A stretch of DNA of 55,751 nt, from assembly GCA_009777845.1 (NCBI GenBank), contig WRLD01000019.1:1-55751 (forward strand). Direction: 5' to 3'. Of the stretch, positions 34,338 through 41,091 are shown piece after piece (the stretch's first letter is position 1; every line of letters begins with the position of its first letter). Made by a program: the position numbers and the translations under genes. The notes beneath the pieces were generated by a model that did not search any database, was not told where the DNA came from, and saw only the letters and a list, made by a program, of their open reading frames with translations. Source of the stretch: Defluviitaleaceae bacterium. Its GTDB lineage: Bacteria > Bacillota > Clostridia > Lachnospirales > WQUN01.

Positions 34338-35354
34338 ATGCAAAATTTACGAAGCAAGGAAATAAAACGCCGTGCAGGGATAAAGCGTTCTCGCAGTTTT
34401 GATACAATGAAAAAGCGGGCGGGGCAGGTTAATTTTTCGGAACGCTTGCCGCATATTGCGTTTCCGTCACGGCTTGCACTGCCGCGGCTTACATTTCCGC
34501 GGCTTCCGCGCTTTACACGCTACAAATTTAACATTCTAAAAATTCGCAGAATGAAAGAATATTTTTTTAGGGTATGTGTCGTCGCGGTAATTCTTATATT
34601 TTTAATTGGAATAGTGGGGCTGTTTAGCCCCAGTGTGCGTGTGCGTGTAGATGCGGAAACGGTGGCGGCTTTCCGTGTGCCGCATGGGGCAATCGCTCCG
34701 CTTCGGGCATATGCGGCACAAAATAATATTTCGTTTCCAGAGCTTTTTGCGGTATTTAACGCGGAAAATAACTTTTTTCCGCAAAAAGGTAACTTCGACA
34801 TGAGCATTGATATGTCCGACTTTAACCGTGTGCGGAAGCGGTACAATTCGCGGAGCCTCGCGCCGTATGTACGCATGTTCGAGAGCTTGTTCGGCGAAAT
34901 AGAGGCCTTTCCTATCGGCGAACACGAGCTTGACAACTCGATTATGTTCGGCGATTCGTGGGGCGTGGAGCAGAATTTTCAAGGGGGGCGTAGGGGAACT
35001 GCCATTGTAGACCGCGAAAATATCCGCGGCCGCGTTCCCGTAGTAAGCATGACGCGCGGCACAGTAAAGGAAGCAGGCTGGGACAATACCCTCGGCTATT
35101 ACGCACTAATCGTCACAGAAAACAACACACAATATGTATACGCACACCTCGACAGCCTAGCACAAGGGCTTTCCGCAGGGCAACAAGTCTTGGCAGGTCA
35201 ACATTTGGGGCAAATGGGCAACTCGGGCGGCGGACGTAACGCACAGAGCTTTCCCGTGCATTTGTATATCTCGATTTCGCCCGACGTTTCCTTTGCTAGG
35301 GGCGGCTTTTGGATAAATCCTTATCCTTTGTTGCGGTATATTGAGATGGAGTAG
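34338..35354 (+). CDS. membrane-anchored LytM/M23-family protein, probably inactive (SpoIIQ-like)
   Basis: 338 residues from ATG 34338, with AGGAGCAAAT upstream. A very basic, Pro/Arg-rich N-terminus (residues 1-72) is followed by one membrane segment (77-97) and an extracytoplasmic LytM domain (about 200-330). Of the zinc-site residues, the HxGxD motif is replaced (R218-R-G-T-A222) and the last HxH reads HLY (308-310); only the YAHL His (H270) remains. So it should not cleave peptidoglycan. Degenerate LytM proteins with one membrane anchor act as scaffolds, for example SpoIIQ in sporulation or divisome activators. Which role applies cannot be decided. Confidence 0.75.
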   Translation: MQNLRSKEIKRRAGIKRSRSFDTMKKRAGQVNFSERLPHIAFPSRLALPRLTFPRLPRFTRYKFNILKIRRMKEYFFRVCVVAVILIFLIGIVGLFSPSVRVRVDAETVAAFRVPHGAIAPLRAYAAQNNISFPELFAVFNAENNFFPQKGNFDMSIDMSDFNRVRKRYNSRSLAPYVRMFESLFGEIEAFPIGEHELDNSIMFGDSWGVEQNFQGGRRGTAIVDRENIRGRVPVVSMTRGTVKEAGWDNTLGYYALIVTENNTQYVYAHLDSLAQGLSAGQQVLAGQHLGQMGNSGGGRNAQSFPVHLYISISPDVSFARGGFWINPYPLLRYIEME

Positions 35355-35398
35355 GGGTAGTTCTGCACGATAAAGGTACGAAGCTGAAATGTGTAAAT

Positions 35399-35545
35399 CA
35401 AACACGGATTTGCACGGATTTGCACGGATTTACGCGGATTTTATCTGGCGCGTTTTTTTATCTGCGTAATTCGTGTAATCCGTGTAATCCGTTGAATCCG
35501 TTAAATTCGTTAAATCTGTGTAATCCGTGTAATCCGTTAAATCCG
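35399..35545. repeat. GGATTT / AATCC hairpin array with 9-base units
   Basis: Left: four 10-base GCACGGATTT-like units. Right (35457-35545): nine consecutive 9-base units of the type TAATCCGTG or AAATCCGTT. The centre ATCTGGCGCGTTTTTTTATC recurs inverted near 35778-35800. Confidence 0.85.
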
Positions 35546-35562
35546 TGTTTGATAGCCTTTTT

Positions 35563-35731
35563 GTAGGGGACGGATTTATCCGTCCCGAGGTACGCACGTT
35601 CGTCAATTCGGGGACGGGCAACGTCCATTAAGCAGGCAGTAAGGTGTTGTCTAAGTGGTTTTCTTAGACAACACCGCACGCCGACCAAAGCAGCGCGAGG
35701 TAATCTCGGGACGGATAAATCCGTCCCCTAC
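35563..35731. repeat. palindromic intergenic element, copy C (169 bp, long form)
   Basis: Same 28-base terminal inverted repeats as copy A. The interior equals copy D plus an insert of about 58 bases that includes a nested hairpin GGTGTTGTCTAAG / CTTAGACAACACC. The flanking arrays on each side (35399-35545, 35752-35838) are mirror images, so the whole region is one big inverted repeat. Confidence 0.85.
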
Positions 35732-35751
35732 GAAAAAACTATTAAACACGG

Positions 35752-35838
35752 ATTTACACGGATTTGCACGGATTATGCGGATAAAAAACGCGCCAGATAA
35801 AATCCGTGAAAATCCGCCAAATCCGTGTTTGATTTACA
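35752..35838. repeat. GGATTT / AATCC hairpin array, mirror of 35399-35545
   Basis: Three CACGGATTT units, the centre GATAAAAAACGCGCCAGAT, then AATCCGTG/AATCCGCC units. It is the inverted counterpart of the array on the other side of the MITE-like copy C. With that copy it fills the 608-base gap 35355-35963. Confidence 0.8.
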
Positions 35839-35880
35839 CACTTCAGCTTCGTGCGTTTGTCGTGTAGCTTTCCCTTTTTT

Positions 35881-35909
35881 TTGACAAAAAGTGTGGGGTG
35901 TTGTATCAT
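35881..35909 (+). promoter_or_regulatory. sigma-A type promoter
   Basis: TTGACA (35881-35886), 17 bases, TATCAT (35904-35909). It precedes the membrane protein gene at 35964. Confidence 0.75.
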
Positions 35910-35963
35910 AGGTACGAATTGTACATCGCTCATATGGTTTGTTGAGTAGAAAGGGATACAAAA

Positions 35964-36455
35964 ATGTGCGGAATTATAAGCTCAGAAACAATTAGTGGCA
36001 TTTTTGGTGTTATTTTTGGTGGTGTAATTACGTTTGTGGTTGAATGGTTAATTAAACGAAGTGAAGCAAAAAAGGAGTTATCACATAGTGCCTCGCTATT
36101 GCTTAACGACCTTAAAAGCATAGCTACTTATTGTAAAAAAATGCAAGAAGGTCGTTTCCCCGAAACAAGTATAAGATATTCCCATGAATGGCAACATATG
36201 GTTTCAAAATGTACATTCCTTGGGGATGCTTACACTAGTTTGCTTTATGAGATGTATGATGAAATATACGATTATAATCAAATACATGCGAAGATAGACG
36301 TGCCTTATGAAAATATAGAATTAAAAAGAATATTAAGCAAATTATCTACTCTCGTTTTAGTTTTAAAGGATAAAACAGGGCTATTCAATACACTAGAGAA
36401 ATATTGCAATAGCATAAATAGGTCGCCCCACCCACAAATTACACCCCCCTCTTGA
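35964..36455 (+). CDS. hypothetical protein with one N-terminal membrane segment, 163 aa
   Basis: The N-terminal membrane segment is about residues 9-29 (ISGIFGVIFGGVITFVVEWL), followed by a basic stretch (IKRSEAKKELS) and a helical soluble part of 120 residues. This resembles the small single-pass phage-type or envelope proteins of unknown role; I do not recognise the family. AGAAAGGG precedes the ATG. It is flanked by its own promoter and by the promoter of the next gene, whose -35 overlaps its stop codon, so it is monocistronic. AT-richer than its neighbours, possibly acquired. Confidence 0.65.
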   Translation: MCGIISSETISGIFGVIFGGVITFVVEWLIKRSEAKKELSHSASLLLNDLKSIATYCKKMQEGRFPETSIRYSHEWQHMVSKCTFLGDAYTSLLYEMYDEIYDYNQIHAKIDVPYENIELKRILSKLSTLVLVLKDKTGLFNTLEKYCNSINRSPHPQITPPS

Positions 36456-36480
36456 CGTACCCCTCCCAAAACCTTACAAT
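36452..36480 (+). promoter_or_regulatory. promoter of the HPr-like / TSCPD pair
   Basis: TTGACG (36452-36457), 17 bases, TACAAT (36475-36480). The -35 box contains the stop codon of the preceding gene. Confidence 0.75.
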
Positions 36481-36504
36481 ACCAACGAAAAGGAGGTAGT
36501 AAAT

Positions 36505-36735
36505 ATGACTACAGTAAATGTTGTTTTAGACACAGTGGAAAAGGTAAAGGGCTTTGTAAATACCGTCGCGCCGTTGGAGGGCGATGTTGACCTCGGCTCG
36601 GAGCGTTACGTGGTAGACGCTAAGTCAATCATGGGTATTTTTAGCCTAGATTTGTCTAAGCCGCTAAGGGTTACGATTCACGACGAAACCACGGCGGTCA
36701 GGCTTCTTCCGCTCTTAGCCGCATACATTGTGTAA
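36505..36735 (+). CDS. HPr-like protein lacking the phosphorylated histidine
   Basis: 76 residues with the HPr-like fold pattern: the strand-helix-strand ending in VDAKSIMGIFSLDLSKPLRV matches HPr around its Ser46 region (KSIMG). The canonical N-terminal loop with His15 and ARPA is absent (VLDTVEKVKGFVNTVAP in its place). So it cannot accept phosphate from Enzyme I; the KSIMG serine is kept. Such degenerate HPr-family proteins are common in Clostridia and may be regulatory. It is preceded by AAAAGGAGG and co-transcribed with the TSCPD gene 12 bases downstream. Confidence 0.75.
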   Translation: MTTVNVVLDTVEKVKGFVNTVAPLEGDVDLGSERYVVDAKSIMGIFSLDLSKPLRVTIHDETTAVRLLPLLAAYIV

Positions 36736-36747
36736 GGAGCTGACAAA

Positions 36748-36984
36748 ATGACATACAAAACAAAGGGCGTATGCTGTCGAGAAATCAATGTAGACGTACA
36801 AGACGGCATTATCAAGGAAATAAAATTCTCAAACGGCTGTGACGGCAACCTAAAGGGTATCGCCGAGCTAGCAAAGGGGCGCACGCCCGAGGAAATAATT
36901 CCGCTGATTGGCGGTATTCAGTGCGGCTCGCGGGGTACGTCCTGCCCCGACCAGTTAGCGTTGGCGCTGGGAAGCTACAAATAG
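36748..36984 (+). CDS. TSCPD domain protein (TIGR03905-type)
   Basis: 78 residues. It matches the small TSCPD family: KGVCCREINVDVQDGIIKEI, FSNGCDGNLKGIAEL, and the C-terminal GIQCGSRGTSCPDQLALAL with the TSCPD-motif (TSCPDQ). Cysteines at CC, GC, QC and SC may bind metal. The domain is also seen at the C-terminus of some ribonucleotide reductases; the free form is of unknown function, seen widely in Clostridia. AAGGAGC precedes the ATG. Confidence 0.85.
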   Translation: MTYKTKGVCCREINVDVQDGIIKEIKFSNGCDGNLKGIAELAKGRTPEEIIPLIGGIQCGSRGTSCPDQLALALGSYK

Positions 36985-37003
36985 CGACATGAATCGGGGC
37001 GGG

Positions 37004-37765
37004 TTAAACCGCCCCAAACATGCTTAAAATTTCGTCAAAGGACTCGCTTACGTCGGTAGTCACTACCGTAATAACTCGCGCCGTGCCACTAAACACATTT
37101 ACAAAATAATGACCGTCCGCGCGCAGGTCTACGCCCAAAATCTGCATATTCATTGTCGTTTTATAGAAATGCCAATCAAACCAGCCTATGCGCGTTGTTT
37201 CGGGAAAGTCTAGCGCGTATTCTGCGCTTACCCCTTGTGCCGCCGCCAAGCCCGCCTCGCGCGCGATAAATTCCACCGCACTCATGGGAACAGCCAACGG
37301 CTCGCGCCTAATTTTTACTGACGCGCCTAGGGGACTGGTAAAATCTACGCCCGCCGCATTTTCCGACATGTGCCAGCTATCGGGATACGAGAACGAAAGC
37401 CCAAAGTCGGTGGATTCAAAAACGCTCCCCCTCTGCGGCGGCGGTACTGGCGGCGTGGGCGGAGCAGGCGGCACTGGCATAACAAACGAGCCGTCCGACA
37501 ATAAAACAACGCCGTTGACAAAATTCACCTCAAGCCCAAGAAGCTCCGCAATCGTCCTCACTGGGACAAAAACTCGGTCGTTCATGGTAAACGGCCGCGA
37601 ATCCTCGGCAAAATCGACATTCGCGCCGTTGAGGTTAATACGCACGTTGAAAAAAATCTCGCGCATGGCAGGGCTTGCCGCCGAAACAGTGCCAGTAATA
37701 ACCACCGCAAAAATTATGCCTGCTATAAAGCCCTTTAGTTCTTTTTTGTACGTGTTTTTATACAT
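37004..37765 (-). CDS. exported protein with a copper amine oxidase N-terminal-like domain
   Basis: 253 residues. Signal peptide about 1-30 (FIAGIIFAVVITGTVSAASP). Then a stalk-type copper amine oxidase N-domain (about 35-95: INLNGANVDF, DRVFVPVRTIAELLGLEVNF), a Pro-rich linker (PPAPPTPPVPPP) and a C-terminal PsbP/DcrB-like domain (about 115-250: GLSFSYPDSWHM, KIRREPLAVPMSAVEFI). The first domain is a common cell-surface module in Firmicutes; the second is a small lipocalin-like or ligand-binding fold. Function unknown. Convergent with the TSCPD gene, 19 bases apart. Confidence 0.8.
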   Translation of the reverse strand: MYKNTYKKELKGFIAGIIFAVVITGTVSAASPAMREIFFNVRINLNGANVDFAEDSRPFTMNDRVFVPVRTIAELLGLEVNFVNGVVLLSDGSFVMPVPPAPPTPPVPPPQRGSVFESTDFGLSFSYPDSWHMSENAAGVDFTSPLGASVKIRREPLAVPMSAVEFIAREAGLAAAQGVSAEYALDFPETTRIGWFDWHFYKTTMNMQILGVDLRADGHYFVNVFSGTARVITVVTTDVSESFDEILSMFGAV

Positions 37766-37824
37766 ATTTCTACTCCTTACTCGGACGTGTTAAAAATCGG
37801 TGAGACACGGCTTTTAAAGGCATG

Positions 37825-37990
37825 GAACGCGGATTTTCGCGGATTTGGCGGATTTACGCGGATTTTAAAAACATAAAACACGGATTTACGCAGATTACGC
37901 GGATTTTATCGGACGTATCGGATTTTCGTGGATTTAGCCACGAGCCAATCCGCGTAATCCGTGAAAATCCGTTAAATCCGTGTTTAATTG
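37825..37990. repeat. GGATTT / AATCC hairpin array
   Basis: Left half: CGCGGATTT, TCGGATTT and TGGATTT units; right half: AATCCGCG, AATCCGTG and AAATCCG units after the centre CACGAGCCAATCCGC. The 726-base gap 37766-38492 is made of this array, MITE-like copy D and a second array. Confidence 0.75.
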
Positions 37991-38069
37991 CCTTTAAATC
38001 CGTACGCTATTGTCTGTTGTGCAACGTGGATTTAAATATTGCGTTTGTTAAGGGCATTTGCAGGTTTTC

Positions 38070-38180
38070 GTAGGGGACGGATTTATCCGTCCCGAGGTAC
38101 GCACGTTCGTCAATTCGGGGTAGGTAACGTCCATTAACGCAGAGCGAGGCAACCTCGGGACGGATAAATCCGTCCCCTAC
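38070..38180. repeat. palindromic intergenic element, copy D (111 bp, short form)
   Basis: The same 28-base terminal inverted repeats; the interior is copy A inverted, with a few differences. The 50 bases ahead of it (TGCAACGTGGATTTAAATAT and GCATTTGCAGG) also match bases upstream of the palindrome at 16927, so the flank is part of a larger repeat. Confidence 0.85.
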
Positions 38181-38221
38181 AAAAACCGTTACCGTGTCCG
38201 TTGATACGCAAATTGCATGAT

Positions 38222-38430
38222 TTTTTATTTACGCGGATTTTATCCACGTAAATTATTAAACGGCGATATATTTCCCCACGAGCCAATCCGCCGAATCCGC
38301 GTAAATCCGCCAAATCCGTGTTCCATTACTCTCAATTTACATAGATAAAATCTGTACCCCACTGCCGTCAATTTACACGGAAAGAATCCGTGTAAATCCG
38401 CCAAATCCGCGAAAATCCGCGTTCCATGCC
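38222..38430. repeat. GGATTT / AATCC hairpin array
   Basis: Starts with ACGCGGATTTTATCC, centre AAACGGCGATATATTTCCCC, then AATCCGCC/AAATCCGCG units to GAAAATCCGCG. It shares its centre with the array at 16553-16714. Confidence 0.75.
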
Positions 38431-38484
38431 TTTTAAAAGCTGTCAAGGCTTCGAGGCGATATTCCCACCATTTTCCAATCGGAG

Positions 38485-38501
38485 AAAAGGGGCTATGCCC
38501 C
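38485..38501 (-). terminator. stop-codon hairpin terminator
   Basis: On the minus strand GGGGGCATAGCCCCTTTT; the TAG stop of the glycoside hydrolase-like gene is in the loop. The bases beyond (GGTGGGAATATCG) match those beyond the hairpin at 33718. Confidence 0.7.
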
Positions 38502-39929
38502 CATTACCGCCTCATACCTCACCCGCATTTCTGGCAGGCTTTTCATTTCCGCATAATAATTCATTTCCCAGCCCTCGCCTTGGCTTGGCTCGTTTATGCC
38601 CTCTGGCGGCGGCGCGAATATCCGCAACGACACCTCACCAAGCGCGGCATCAAAAAACGCAGGCATTAAGTCAATTGTTTCCACTCCAGGCCTTTTGTAA
38701 AACCAACGGCCATTTATTTCCAGCATTAAATTTAGCCCAATATCCTCGCCAGTAAACGTAACCTCGCAGAAAACAGGCGGCGCGGTGATTTCTAGCGGTA
38801 CGACAATGCCGTCTGCGTCCTCGCTGCCGCCCCAACGCATTTTTGCGGGGAACGCGGCTTCTTTTCCCATGCTCATTTTTGGCAAATATTCGTCCATAGC
38901 CATTACTTTTTTGTAGGTGTCCAAAATGGGCTGCTTGTAGCCCACATCGGGGTTGCTCGGGTCTTGGATTTCCAAGCCTAGCCGCCCGCGGTCGCGGAAC
39001 TGGTAAAACGTAACGCCCGTGATACATGGCGCTTCCTTTGGCAGACGGCGGTAAAAATCCTCCACCTGCTGCGCCTGCTCGTGCGCGCCGTTTACATCGC
39101 CGTCGGCGTTAAATTCGCTTATTACAAACGGCCGCGTTTTGCCGCCGCTTCGCGCCATAAATCGCTCGTATTCAAATTTGAAGCCCTCGAATACCGCCGC
39201 GTTGGACACGCGCTTGTGCGTAGTGCCGCCGCGCTCCGCTATATCGAACGGCCAGCCCCAGTGCAGTGACAGGTACGTATCGCTCGACCACATGTCCGTT
39301 TCGCTTATTGCCTGCGAAAACTCGTCCTCGTATTTCACCTTGCCGTCCGCGGTTTTATGCCCGTCACCGATACACAAAATCGTCTGCACATTCGGCGCGT
39401 GTTCCTTGATTATTCTGTGAAAACGCACGTAAAAGTCGGCTACCTCTTGATACGAATACCGCTTATTGTACGCGAACCACGTCCCCGTAGCCTCGTGGTT
39501 AATGCGTAGCATCAGCCGCCCGAACGGCTTGAGGTCTTGCGCGATTTTTATTAGCTGCGCATCCGAAACGGCACAATCGCAGGTAAGCGTAAGAATAACG
39601 TCCTGTCCGTGCCGCCGCACATCGCGTATTGATGTGAACGGCTCACCGCTAGTATTGCCCTCTAGCCCGCCCTTGTAAGTAAAATAGTCGTCATACGCAT
39701 AATCCCACGCAAAGGTAGCCACCTTTCCGTCAGGCAGGGGAAGCTCCGAGGCGCGCGTAGGCCAGCCCTCGTCTAGCGGATAATAGCAGTACATCAGGTT
39801 AATTGCACGGTGAGGGCGGCCGAGAGTATGCAGAATATAATCTTGATTTACATACTCGCCGCGCTCGCTTCCGTCACCTAGGTCAAGCGCGATTTTTGCA
39901 GAACCCATGTGTAAATGATACGCTTTCAT
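38493..39929 (-). CDS. glycoside hydrolase-like TIM-barrel protein (GH26-like)
   Basis: 478 residues, no signal peptide. A putative TIM barrel of about 350 residues has MLRINHEATGTWFAYNKRYS (position of an acid/base Glu, as in the GH26 HE.NG.W box) and RPFVISEFNADGD (candidate nucleophile Glu). Other barrel blocks: FAWDYAYDDYF, VILTLTCDCA, TILCIGDGHKT, SDTYLSLHWGWPFDI. The C-terminal 110 residues form a beta-domain (VFCEVTFTGEDIGLNLMLEI). Family and substrate are not certain; cytoplasmic or non-classically exported. GGAGGTAAC precedes the ATG. It is last in a run with the subtilase and the duplicated-domain protein. Confidence 0.65.
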   Translation of the reverse strand: MKAYHLHMGSAKIALDLGDGSERGEYVNQDYILHTLGRPHRAINLMYCYYPLDEGWPTRASELPLPDGKVATFAWDYAYDDYFTYKGGLEGNTSGEPFTSIRDVRRHGQDVILTLTCDCAVSDAQLIKIAQDLKPFGRLMLRINHEATGTWFAYNKRYSYQEVADFYVRFHRIIKEHAPNVQTILCIGDGHKTADGKVKYEDEFSQAISETDMWSSDTYLSLHWGWPFDIAERGGTTHKRVSNAAVFEGFKFEYERFMARSGGKTRPFVISEFNADGDVNGAHEQAQQVEDFYRRLPKEAPCITGVTFYQFRDRGRLGLEIQDPSNPDVGYKQPILDTYKKVMAMDEYLPKMSMGKEAAFPAKMRWGGSEDADGIVVPLEITAPPVFCEVTFTGEDIGLNLMLEINGRWFYKRPGVETIDLMPAFFDAALGEVSLRIFAPPPEGINEPSQGEGWEMNYYAEMKSLPEMRVRYEAVMGA

Positions 39930-39944
39930 ATGTTACCTCCTGTT

Positions 39945-39978
39945 TCGCCTTTGGCGATTTTTTTTGTGCGAATTTGTA
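39945..39978 (-). promoter_or_regulatory. leader element shared with the TypA gene
   Basis: On the minus strand ACAAATTCGCACA, an A run and ATCGCCAAAGGCGA, which folds as a small hairpin just ahead of the ribosome binding site. The same order is in the leader of typA at 55447-55481. The last codons of the preceding gene (ATCGCCAAAGGCGAA at about 39988-40005) repeat the hairpin. Confidence 0.5.
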
Positions 39979-41034
39979 TTATGTTTTTGCTTCGCCTTTG
40001 GCGATTTTTTTCTTGAATAACAAATACCCCCATAGCCCCATTGTCATTACCGTCACAGCAAACAGCATAAACGCATAACCATTCACGTCAGAAAGCCCTG
40101 TTGGCGGCACGTCCCCAAAGCCTGTTTTTGTGACTAGAATATCTCTGTCGGCAAACTCCTTAGGTATTTCGAGTACAATAATCCACTCTGTTTCTGTTTC
40201 CTCGTTGTAATTGCCTGTAGGTGTCTTGTCTAGGGTGATGTCGATTACATCGTCCGTAATAGTAACCGAGGTGACACGAAAGCAGGGGTCGTCAGTTCGG
40301 TGGGAATCGCTGATATAGACTAGGAAATTATCATCAAAGAAATCATTCAAGCGCATATCAATTTCGTCAAACCAAAAGGGAAAATATTCATACAAATCTA
40401 TAAAATTGTGGAATTTCAGAGGGTGCGGAACCTTCTCAACGCCTGTAAGGTTTTGATAGTACCTAATGCGGTACTCACTCTCATAGGCATTATACTCGCC
40501 ATGCCATACAGTGTCAGGCTCAAATATAGTGAAATCCCCCACGACTACTGTTGCGGAAACATCTTTGTCGGCTACCTCGTTAGGCATTTCGAGTACAATA
40601 ATCCAACTATATACCATATCGTCAGCGCCTCCAGATACTGGAGTATCGGTTATTTCAACATCAATTAAATCGTCCTCATAAAGAACCGAGGTAGCGCGAA
40701 GAGAAAGACCGCCATCGCCTTGAATAACCGTAATAAAAAGCAAAAATTTATCAGCAAAAAAGGAATCGTCATATTTTCCTTTAAATATGTTTTCCTGCCA
40801 GTCGGGAAAACGCTCTGCTAGCTCCGCTATAGAACGGATTTTCCGAGGAGGAGGGGGCTTTTTATAGTCCCCTCCTCCTCGGTAGTATGACACATTGTAC
40901 TGCTTTTCGCAGTCATTAGGCTTGCTCTGCTCTATCCCCTCTATACCTCCTATAGAATAGAGTGTAGGGTATGCGGTCACAGAGGTGCTTAACAACACAA
41001 TAAAGCTCAAGAAAAGAATTAAAAAGCGTTTCAT
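39979..41034 (-). CDS. type I membrane protein with two repeated domains
   Basis: 351 residues from ATG 41034, with GAAAGGACG before it. Signal peptide about 1-22 (FLILFLSFIVLLSTSVTA). Two copies of an outside domain of about 110 residues follow: SIAELAERFPDWQENIFKGK, then FADKFLLFITV and WIIVLEMPNEVADKDVSATV; the second copy has DLYEYFPFWFDEIDMRLNDF and WIIVLEIPKEFADRDILVT. A C-terminal membrane segment (about 318-340, YAFMLFAVTVMTMGLWGYLLF) with a KKKIAK tail anchors it. Function unknown. It is 57 bases behind the subtilase gene and probably made with it. Confidence 0.75.
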   Translation of the reverse strand: MKRFLILFLSFIVLLSTSVTAYPTLYSIGGIEGIEQSKPNDCEKQYNVSYYRGGGDYKKPPPPRKIRSIAELAERFPDWQENIFKGKYDDSFFADKFLLFITVIQGDGGLSLRATSVLYEDDLIDVEITDTPVSGGADDMVYSWIIVLEMPNEVADKDVSATVVVGDFTIFEPDTVWHGEYNAYESEYRIRYYQNLTGVEKVPHPLKFHNFIDLYEYFPFWFDEIDMRLNDFFDDNFLVYISDSHRTDDPCFRVTSVTITDDVIDITLDKTPTGNYNEETETEWIIVLEIPKEFADRDILVTKTGFGDVPPTGLSDVNGYAFMLFAVTVMTMGLWGYLLFKKKIAKGEAKT

Positions 41035-41091
41035 ATAAATTCGTCCTTTCGGGGATAGGTTAGCCATATGGCTATTTTATACATAGAATGG

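Noticed and set aside
35457..35545. Regular repeats that could suggest a CRISPR array
   Set aside because: Units are 9-10 bases with no spacers and no cas genes nearby.
35430..35688. Open frames encoding TDYTDLTN or HGLHGLHRFN type repeats
   Set aside because: Produced by the 9-base intergenic array read in frame; no start signals, and the same in other arrays (23521-23748, 37822-38073).
36505..36735. Functional PTS phosphocarrier HPr
   Set aside because: The histidine loop is missing, so only an HPr-like fold is claimed.
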